Positions 1 through 7,187 of a stretch of DNA of 31,268 nt are shown here, one piece after another. Source of the DNA: Mycoemilia scoparia. Taxonomy: Eukaryota; Kickxellomycota; Kickxellomycetes; Kickxellales; Kickxellaceae. A program made the position numbers and the translations under genes. Position 1 is the stretch's first letter; every line of letters begins with the position of its first letter. The notes beneath the pieces were generated by a model. The model was given only the letters and a program-made list of their open reading frames with translations. It ran no database searches and had not been told where the DNA came from. The stretch spans positions 1 to 31,268 of the forward strand of contig JANBPU010000191.1 of the NCBI GenBank assembly GCA_027575805.1. Direction: 5' to 3'.

Positions 1-115
1 ATGTTAACTATCTAAATACACTTACAGCCACATCGGTCATATTATCATTCTATTCAAAACAAAATGAGAATCGAATAAGAAAAGGGAGATGTTATAAACA
101 ATGTAGGGTTGAAAT

Positions 116-1296
116 CTAATAGTAGGCGCCTAGTTCGACTCTGCGTGGGAATGGGATCTCGCCCTCAACCATTTCAGGCTGAAGACCAAGTTCTTTGAGG
201 CAACGGTGGTAGCGTTCAAGCGATTGGCGCTTCAAGTAACGAAGCATCTTGGCTCTCTTGTGCAATAAATATGTGTATCTGCGTCTGTTGTGGTGATCCT
301 TCCTGTTACTAGCCAGGTGCTGACCGAGGTTATTAATTCTGACTGTCCAGACTGCAGCTATAAAAACACGATTTGATAAATGATATAATCAATGTCAGGT
401 TTTGAATATAAATGGGGTTATAACGATTTAAGGCGCATTAATACACACACACATACATAAACGCATATATACAAAGTAAGATCATGATTACTAACCTTGG
501 ACTTCGGGACTTCCAGTATCATGTTCCTTTCTAGCAAAGGTCTCAACGGCAGTATTGATATTAGCATGCATGACAGCCTTAGAATCAGCATTTTCCAGAG
601 CGACGATACGTTTAACCATTTCACCTTGCGAGAAGGCCAATTTTTCCTGAACAGCGGTTCTGATAAGCAAGTTATTTCCACGATCCAATTCCAATGAAGC
701 CTTTGGAGCATGTTTGGTAATCATTTCAATCTCAGATGGAGTAACAAAACTGTGGAAGTTGGAAGTATTATCTACAGCCTTTTGAGCTCCAGCTGTAGCA
801 GCCGAGGCAGCGGCATCTGCATTATCAGGAGTAGTAGCTTGGGATTTCTTTTCTTGTTCAGCAGATGCTAATTGACTTGCTTGTTGCTGAGTTAATTGAG
901 TAGTAGCAAATAAATTTTTAGGACTAATTAGCGAGTTCAGAAACTTTGTATCCTTGAGTCTTCTTAACTCTTCAATTCTTTGTTGTTCGGCCTCTGCTTC
1001 TGCTTTTTGAATAGCTGCTCTGCTTTGCTTTTTGTTTCCTCCTTTTTTCTTTTTGGCGGCTAGGGTAATTGAACTTGTTTGGAAACTTCTTTGGGCAACT
1101 GGATTTGCTTTATAAATGTAGATTCAGAAGAATTAGAAATAAATGTGTATATACGCATAATTTGTTTATCATATCGGATTATTTTTATTTGGCTATTTAA
1201 ATAAAACAGCAAAATTTTGTACTTACAGTTGGGTAATGAAAAGAATGAGGCATTTGCTCGAATTTGAGCAATCAAGCGTGATGTTGTGGCCTGCAT
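116..1296 (-). CDS. Mitochondrial small-subunit ribosomal protein uS15m (bacterial S15 / yeast Mrps28 family), 3 exons
   Basis: Encodes a protein of the mitochondrial ribosome small subunit; in bacteria S15 binds 16S rRNA early in assembly of the platform. Model: complement of 116..357, 496..1107 and 1227..1296, 307 residues. The introns (358..495, donor GTTAGT; 1108..1226, donor GTAAGT) are both phase 1. The C-terminal third carries the S15 signature: DTGSPEVQ just before the last splice joint, then AAVWTVRINNLGQHL, KDHHNRRR and LLHKRAKMLRYLKR. The first ~50 residues are basic and rich in Ser/Thr/Ala (MQATTSRLIAQIRANASF...), as in a mitochondrial presequence. A Lys-rich and then Ala/Gln-rich linker (about residues 42-130) makes it much longer than bacterial S15 (about 89 aa), as is usual in fungi. 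The ATG at 1296 is the only in-frame start giving the presequence. Family identity is secure; the exact exon ends are inferred from splice consensus and reading frame. Confidence 0.93.
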
Positions 1297-1807
1297 TGTA
1301 ATTTATTATTCTATCGCGGAATTTCAATTACTGGACGAATTTATGGAGTTATTTTTTGGCCTTAATAATACTAAGTAAAATTGACAATGAAAGGGAAAAA
1401 GACACAGAGTATTATTAGTCTGCTCTCCAGCAAGCTTAAGTTTAAAACTTTCGATCCAACTTTTGGGTTAACAAAAAGTCCCAAATATTGGCGATAAGTC
1501 TCAAGATTTGTGATGATTAGATTAAGTTGAGATTTGGCAGATTCTCTTTCAAAAGGAAACATCAGAATAACTCTGAAGTACTAATCAAGAAACTGTCTTG
1601 CTTCAGCTAAAATGTCTCTAGTTTATTGATAAAATTAACACAGAGGATTTGTGGGCAGTGTTTGGTTTCATTTTAATAAAGGGTCTGCAATATACTTGTG
1701 TCCAATTCCTACATAGGAAAAATCTGGCCACCTGTTCAAATTTTACACACTTCCTTTTGTGACAAAAGTGGAATTCCTAGTAACCATATAACAAGTGGCT
1801 AATTAAA
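1297..1807. other. Intergenic, upstream of uS15m
   Basis: AT-rich DNA between the uS15m start and the left edge of the segmental duplication. Short open frames here (for example minus 1371-1562) lack recognisable features. I see no repeat or RNA gene. Confidence 0.5.
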
Positions 1808-2199
1808 AGACCAAAATCTAAGGACATGTTTGCGTTGTTGTGTACTTTACACTCGATTAATAGTGAAATCCCGCCATAATGAAATTTTGACCAGTATACA
1901 TATTCGGTGTTTCCATATTGAAATGATACTAACGAGTAGTAAGCAAAATTTATAAGAATTTTGGTTAAAAAATACACCTGCCTGGTTAATTTTTATAAAA
2001 AATAAAGTTCAAGGATATGATCCAAATATGTCACTTTGTAATTGTTTGTAGCATACAAAATGCACACATATCTTTTTGACTGTTATTTTATTTGATCAAG
2101 AAGCTAGTTTGCACAATGGCATGGCTTCTGAAACGCCTTAAAATATTATCAAAAAGAAAAAGGGAAACTGTTTGCAAAGAAAAGGAAGAGGCAGCTCTT

Positions 2200-2904
2200 T
2201 TAAAGAATTGAGATTCTGGTTGAATCAGATTGCTTTTGCTGAGCACGCTCTTCAATTGCCTTCAAACAGTTGGTATGGGAATCATCAAATTTGTAAATTT
2301 CCAACCCAAAGTAAATAGAATAAGAATAAAATTTCTCTACCATTGAGAAATAGATATCTGAATCTATAGATTGAGAATTCATCTGTTCTGCTATTTCGCC
2401 AACTTTGTCATTCACACAAGCCTGGAACCTATCCAATCTAGCAACATTATCAACAAGTGATAATAGATGCTTATTGACATCAGGATCAGTTTCTTCGTTT
2501 TTATCTGTGGTGCTTTGGGAAAGTTCGTCATAAAGACCTCTAGCAGAAACAACCTTAGATTCCATTAGATTCCCAATTTGGTTAGTAAATGGAACAATAG
2601 ATGAGATGATCTTCTGTAAATGTTCTGTATTGTCAATAGCATTGAGCTTTGATCCTAGATTTATCATCTCAAAAATACCTTGATCCAATCGTTTTCTTTC
2701 TGAATCAGCTGAGATCCCATTAAGAATGAGGTCTCTAATCTCATCATAAATCAATTTGAGACAGTCTATAAAAGCTTCTCCTTGGGGTGTATTGATCTTG
2801 AGGCCATTCACATATGTCCGAAAGCCTGGTATGTGTGGAGATGGTTGTTGGTCACCACTCTGTGGCATGATGTTTGGCAAGGCAGTTGGTGCGAGAGAAG
2901 ACAT
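2200..2904 (-). CDS. Orphan helical protein, intact copy of the duplicated gene (234 aa)
   Basis: Family not recognised. It is a single-exon gene of 234 codons starting with ATG at 2904 (MSSLAPTALPNIMPQS). It has no signal peptide or membrane segment. After a Pro/Gln/Ser-rich N terminus of ~30 residues, heptad-like hydrophobic spacing suggests mostly alpha-helix, for example LQKIISSIVPFTNQIGNLM around 98-116. An acidic polar loop (STTDKNEETDPD) follows at about 131-142, then an aromatic stretch (FYSYSIYFGLEIY) near 192-204, a DDS turn and a last helix. A TATA-like AATAAATA lies 64 bp upstream. The duplicated gene at 22207-22957 is about 60-65% identical in protein but has damaged ends, so this is the better candidate for the functional copy. 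Function unknown; probably cytosolic. Confidence 0.75.
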   Translation of the reverse strand: MSSLAPTALPNIMPQSGDQQPSPHIPGFRTYVNGLKINTPQGEAFIDCLKLIYDEIRDLILNGISADSERKRLDQGIFEMINLGSKLNAIDNTEHLQKIISSIVPFTNQIGNLMESKVVSARGLYDELSQSTTDKNEETDPDVNKHLLSLVDNVARLDRFQACVNDKVGEIAEQMNSQSIDSDIYFSMVEKFYSYSIYFGLEIYKFDDSHTNCLKAIEERAQQKQSDSTRISIL

Positions 2905-2960
2905 TGGACAAGTGGGAACAGTCAGATATCATGACTGTTTTTGCAAGGTAATGGCTGTGC

Positions 2961-2968
2961 TATTTATT
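2961..2968 (-). promoter_or_regulatory. TATA-like element of the intact orphan gene
   Basis: On the minus strand the sequence reads AATAAATA, 64 bp before the ATG at 2904. The duplicate has the better match TATAAATA at the same place (23014-23021); one base change separates them. Confidence 0.45.
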
Positions 2969-3815
2969 CATTTTTCTGAGCCAATTTTGCTAAAATTCTC
3001 TCTGAATTTTGAAACCAATTTCCAAAACATTTTTTTGTTATTGTAGTGGCTGTAGAGATGGATTGCAAGCACTAGACTATCATTTTCAATTTTTATATGT
3101 AAATACTGTTGCACCAAAAAATAATTTTTAACAAAGGTAAAAATTAACCTGCTTTACAAGTGTATACACTCTAAAAATATATATTAAAACAGCCAAACTA
3201 CTTGAAAAAAATAAAATTTGTGTAAAGGTCCTGTCAACTTGATTTCAATTTTAAAAAAAGAAAGATATAAATACTGTGAATTTGTGGATATTACCATTTT
3301 TACAAATTCTAAAAAATTGCAGATTGAATATTTTTGCTATAAAAATAAAAATTGTAAATTATGCCAATCCACCTGCAAAAAAATTGGATTACAACAGATG
3401 TGATGATTGAGTACGGACTTTTATTCCCAAATTAGCAACTATTTGGCCAAAATATAAAAACCTGCAAATGCCAATTATACATTTACTAGTGAGGATCCTT
3501 AAATGCTAATAACATTTGTAAACAGTCAAAATGTATACCTCTTAACCCCTATACTAAAGGGCTTACTGAAGCTAATATTGGATTCAGTATATGAAGTTGC
3601 CCACGCCTTCAACACATTGGATATTATTTATTATCAGTGTTCAATATATTCTACATTTAGCAGAATATGAGCTTTGTTTACTTACATGGGGGATGGTATT
3701 TGGCTTCAGTTGAATATTAAACATATTTTGATGAGCGTGGTTTACATTTGTTGTTTTGTTTAGGTACTATAGTCAAACTTAGCCCTAAATAAAAATGCTT
3801 CATGAGTTTTTTATA

Positions 3816-3929
3816 TGGATCATGATTTTTGAAGGGTGAATTTTGGGGACCATGATTATAGGGGCAATTACAGCCAAATGGGTGTCCAGTTTTACTAGTG
3901 TACTTTCACCCTTCAAAAATTATTGCCCA
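3816..3929 (-). mobile_element. MITE copy A (114 bp) at the right edge of duplication copy 1
   Basis: The ends are inverted repeats of about 25 bp; the intact right end is the reverse complement of TGGGCAATAATTTTTGAAGG and onward. The left end is mutated (TGGATCATGATTTTTGAAGG). TA flanks both sides (3814-3815 and 3930-3931), fitting a TA target-site duplication as in Tc1/mariner-type MITEs. The internal part runs in the opposite direction to copies C, D and E. It has no coding capacity. Confidence 0.88.
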
Positions 3930-4724
3930 TATATAGCTGATTATTAGGTCAAATTCTGTAGATCCAATTTTGTCTATTTTATACCTGACCACTAGTAAAA
4001 TTTTGCCACATAGGAGTTCTAAACATAATGAATCACGAATCTCAATAATCATTTTAAATTGTTTGATGATTTATTTGGATTCTATGGGCTATGGTGTCCA
4101 AAACTATGAATCGCACATTAAAAACTAATTCACCTTGCCTTTCATTAAACGATTCCTTAGGTTTTACACAATATCTTTCACCTTTCAACCAAACTGCCTC
4201 CACAGTAACATATTGGATTTTTATCAGAAAGCAGTAGGAAAAAGGAATTTGTCTCCTTATTATATTAAACCAATCATTTGATCAGGATTAAACCACTGAA
4301 AAAAGTTACCGCCCAAAGAGTTGGAATTGCAAACAACAACACAAGATGACTTTACAACAGAATAAACAATTGTCAATATTATAAATCATTTAAATTGCAT
4401 ATAGTACATAGCATATAATTTTATATAAATTTTTTATATTTAAATTGTAAATAAAGCACCCAGGTTAAAAAGATAAAACGAGGTTGTAAATATGTGTGCA
4501 ACTACGATGCGTTTGATCATGACTTCCCTTCATGGAAAATGCAGGTTTAATTCGTTATCATAGCTCCAAAAAAACTTGTATAATCGATCCTTGTTTAATA
4601 ATTTATTTGACACCTTTATTAAGATATCAAGATATAATGGCAGACCTTCTCTGCCTTTTTTGAATATATTCTTTCAATACTTCTTTTTGAATAAATTAAA
4701 CGCCATATTTAATATTCAGATAGA
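3930..4724. other. Intergenic, AT-rich, with one coding-like fragment
   Basis: This lies between MITE A and the small secreted protein gene. Apart from the open minus-strand frame at 4054-4281 (listed separately), it holds AT-rich sequence without features I can name. Confidence 0.45.
4054..4281 (-). pseudogene. Coding-like fragment without a start codon (75 codons), unknown
   Basis: An open minus-strand frame runs from just after a TGA (4282-4284) to TAA (4054-4056), with no ATG. Its composition looks protein-like (for example YVTVEAVWLKGERYCVKPKE, then GELVFNVRFIVLDTIAH). It could be the tail of a decayed gene or transposase, or an exon of an unrecognised gene. I cannot assign a family. 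Confidence 0.3.
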
Positions 4725-5054
4725 TTATTGAGAGTACTCCAAGTAGTAATAGAGGCTGAATCTATCACGACAACAGTTCACAAATGAATCGCTGTCATTG
4801 GGCGCATCATAGTTGATAACACAAAAGTTGGAATCGTCCTTATAAAAAACAAGACCTTGATTCTGTTGTTGAGAAACCAAGCTGCAACAGAAAGCGCTTT
4901 CTTGGGTCTTGAGGACATCTGGGTTGGATTCGTCCTTACATCTGTACTGAGATACAATTCCAGGCTGCTGCTGGTCTTGGGGACTAGCAATTGTGAAAGT
5001 AGAAGTAGAAAGAAGGAGAGCAAAAGCAGTGGAAACAAAAGTAGCGATCTTCAT
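4725..5054 (-). CDS. Small secreted cysteine-rich protein (109 aa)
   Basis: Family not recognised. It starts at ATG 5054 with a clear signal peptide: MKIATFVSTAFALLLSTSTF, then TIAS, with likely cleavage after about residue 24. The mature ~85-residue protein has six cysteines at 39, 56, 57, 78, 94 and 95, a C-CC-C-CC pattern compatible with three disulfides. The pattern resembles, but is two cysteines short of, the eight-cysteine hydrophobin pattern C-CC-C-C-CC-C, so it should not be called a hydrophobin. The C terminus is aromatic (FSLYYYLEY). A TATA box lies 148 bp upstream. Likely extracellular; an effector-like, cell-wall or surface-active role is possible but unproven. Confidence 0.75.
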   Translation of the reverse strand: MKIATFVSTAFALLLSTSTFTIASPQDQQQPGIVSQYRCKDESNPDVLKTQESAFCCSLVSQQQNQGLVFYKDDSNFCVINYDAPNDSDSFVNCCRDRFSLYYYLEYSQ

Positions 5055-5201
5055 TTTTATTGAATTGGTAAAGCTGTAGAGTTATAGTTAATGCAATAAT
5101 AAAAAATTTAGTCTTTGGTGCAGTGTCGAATTGGTAATAACAGTCAATGTTGTTATAAATGTGAAATGATGATTTTAAAAGTGCCAAGAGAAATGGCGCA
5201 C

Positions 5202-5209
5202 TTTTTATA
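5202..5209 (-). promoter_or_regulatory. TATA box of the small secreted protein gene
   Basis: The minus strand reads TATAAAAA, about 148 bp before the ATG at 5054. Spacing and sequence fit a core promoter. Confidence 0.5.
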
Positions 5210-6014
5210 TCTTTGTAACACAGAGGCTTGAAATCCAGGAGTTATCTCCAGGCATGAAAATACAGACTTTTCATAATCGAATTTGTGTCTTCCTGTTTGT
5301 CTTTGGCATATAATTGTGCTACAACCATAACCACAACTACCCAATATGCGGATAGATTATTCATTTATCTATTCAAAGAGGTCATATCCAAAGAAAATGG
5401 AGAGTAATTCAATTTTATCAACACAGATTTACTCTATCAAAAAAATCAGGTTCGTTTATAGTATTTTTGATTTTTTGCTCAAATTGATTAATGAGTATAG
5501 TAATTCAAAATCATATCATTCAATAAATAATACTTTTTTGGGCATAGCTATGCCAGTAGTATTGATAAGTGCACAAATATAAAAGCAACGTGCTCAATAA
5601 TTGATTTGTAGGAGCATTTTTAATCAAAGTCTACTCAAAGGAAAGTTAAACTTTTATCGTATGCTTATATTTCCCCTCACATGTTAATGCTTAGAGTCAT
5701 ATTTTTATCTAGTGGTTCTCTTGAATATTATTAATGCATACATGGCATTTTTGATTTTATTATTAGAAAAGTCGTGTCTTGTTGTTTTTTAATATTCATC
5801 AGTGCCAAGTTAGTGATGTTTTCAATAGGGAATGTTGAATATTAATAAACATTTTAAACTACAACAGAAAATAATTACAATTTAAATTTATTTTAAACAT
5901 AATCAGGTATAACAATTTTATATAATGAGTGCGGTATAAATGCTTTTTAAAAACGAAAATAAAGCCCTCAATCTATAAATATATGAACAATAAAAGGAAG
6001 AAGTGGAATGTATA
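5210..6014. other. Intergenic, AT-rich
   Basis: This is gene-poor sequence. An ATG-initiated 78-codon frame at 5346-5582 (+) has low-complexity composition (Ile/Ser/Tyr/Asn) and no promoter or homologue in the window, so I do not call it a gene. Confidence 0.45.
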
Positions 6015-6129
6015 TGGGCAATAATTTTTGAAGGGTGAATTTTGGTGACCAGTGATTATAGGGGCAATGACAGTCAAATGGATGTCCAGTTTTATTAGTA
6101 AACTTTCACTCTTCAAAAATAATCTCTCA
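6015..6129 (-). mobile_element. MITE copy B (115 bp)
   Basis: It has the same inverted-repeat ends as the other copies and the same internal direction as copy A. TA dinucleotides flank it (6013-6014 and 6130-6131). The right arm is slightly degraded (CTCTC instead of TTGCCC). Confidence 0.88.
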
Positions 6130-6205
6130 TATGGCGAGTTCTCCAATAAAGTTAAGCCCAAATATGCCCATGTCACAAGTAAGTTTGGTTCATAAACCAA
6201 TCATT

Positions 6206-6265
6206 TTAGGCAGGCATTGGAGAGATCGTTCTAGTACGCTTTTAGAAAAGTTATGTTATTTATGG
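6206..6265 (+). pseudogene. Fragment related to the open frame at 30237-30620 (possible transposase relic)
   Basis: The stretch around GGCAGGCATTGGAGAGATCG and its continuation resembles 30545-30605 (GGGCAGCATTGGAGAGGTTA...). Translated, it gives a GRHWRDRS...TLLE-like peptide against GQHWRGYF...TPLEE there. This implies a shared repeated coding element, now decayed here. Assignment to a transposase is a guess. Confidence 0.35.
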
Positions 6266-6269
6266 AACC

Positions 6270-6719
6270 TTGGCTAAACAAATAGCATAATCAATTGTTA
6301 AAGTCTTTCCTAGAAGTGTACTGGAATGATCTTTCCAATGCTCCTTCAAAATATATGCTTTATGTGCCAAACTTTTAGGAATTTATATAGGTGCATGTTT
6401 GTTCCCTTTTGATGGAGAACATATCATTTAATTATGAATCCTAAAAACAATTATAATGATAATGATAATGCTTGATCTTCAATTAGCCTTTAGCTGTTGT
6501 TAAACCCTTTAAGCCAGTTTTGGGTTAAAATGGCACAGCTATCGGATAAAATCATAATAGTTCAATATTTTTTGTAAAAAGCTGATTTTGTCAGTATCAA
6601 ACAATAATATTCATTTTTTCTTCGCGTACTTATATTTGTTGCTACTATCCAATTGGTACTGCAAAATATACGCTGATTTTATAGGTTTTGCGAATTTAAT
6701 AGAATATTTGTTTACCATA
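6270..6719. other. Intergenic, AT-rich
   Basis: It contains a (GATAAT)-like run near 6454-6470 and no supportable gene. Confidence 0.4.
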
Positions 6720-6833
6720 TGGGTAATAATTTTTGAAGGGTGAAAGTTCACTAGTAAAACTGGACATCTATTTGGCTGTGATTCCCCTATAATAAGTGGT
6801 CCCCAAAATTCACCCTTCAAAAATTATTGCCCA
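6720..6833 (+). mobile_element. MITE copy C (114 bp), first of a head-to-tail pair
   Basis: It is an intact element with near-perfect ~25-bp inverted ends. It is followed by a single TA (6834-6835) that is also the left flank of copy D. Confidence 0.9.
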
Positions 6834-6835
6834 TA

Positions 6836-6950
6836 TGGGTAGTAATTTTTGAAGGGTGAATGTTTACTAGTAAAGCTGGACATTTATTTAGCTGTGGTTA
6901 TACTTATAGTCAATGGCCACCAAAAGGTACCCTTCAAAAATTATTGCCCC
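6836..6950 (+). mobile_element. MITE copy D (115 bp), second of the pair, 238 bp before the P450 start
   Basis: It has the same direction as copy C and shares one TA with it; the right flank is again TA (6951-6952). The internal region has diverged more than in copy C. The pair lies in the P450 promoter region, so it may influence that gene's expression. Confidence 0.88.
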
Positions 6951-6959
6951 TATATTGAG

Positions 6960-6992
6960 CGGCTACTATTACTATTATTACTACTATTACAA
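6960..6992 (+). repeat. TAC/TAT-rich trinucleotide tract
   Basis: An imperfect (TAY)n run in the P450 upstream region, immediately after MITE D. Confidence 0.6.
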
Positions 6993-7187
6993 AAAAACTA
7001 CATATCATGTGTTGACTGGTGTTTGTAGACTACTTGTCATTCCTCGAACATATAGCCTTTTAAACCACATACCATATAATTCAATTCCCTCTTTTTCTCT
7101 ACTGGATTTGCCTTATAATTTAATCCATTTATACTTTTAAACAACTACAACCTGATCAATCATAGAGACTTCTATACAAGACTTCAA

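Larger units (their letters stand above)
1808..3840. repeat. Segmental duplication, copy 1 (partner at 21813-23903)
   Basis: From AGACCAAAATCTAAGG at 1808 to the first arm of the MITE at 3816, this stretch is repeated in the same orientation at 21813-23903. By eye, the 850 bp upstream of the contained gene (2940-3800) differ at about 15 bases plus a few small indels, including a 5-bp indel near 3780. The gene inside is much more diverged. The left edge has no transposon; the right edge coincides with the terminal inverted repeat of a MITE, after which the flanks of the two copies are unrelated. Confidence 0.92.

Noticed and set aside
3218..3403. Short open frame in the region upstream of the duplicated gene
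   Set aside because: Small indels in the other copy (23283-23460) break the frame, so it is not maintained.
4725..5054. Calling the secreted protein a hydrophobin
   Set aside because: Only six cysteines in a C-CC-C-CC pattern; hydrophobins need eight in C-CC-C-C-CC-C.
5346..5582. ATG-initiated 78-codon frame
   Set aside because: Low-complexity AT-driven composition, no promoter, no similarity to anything else in the window.
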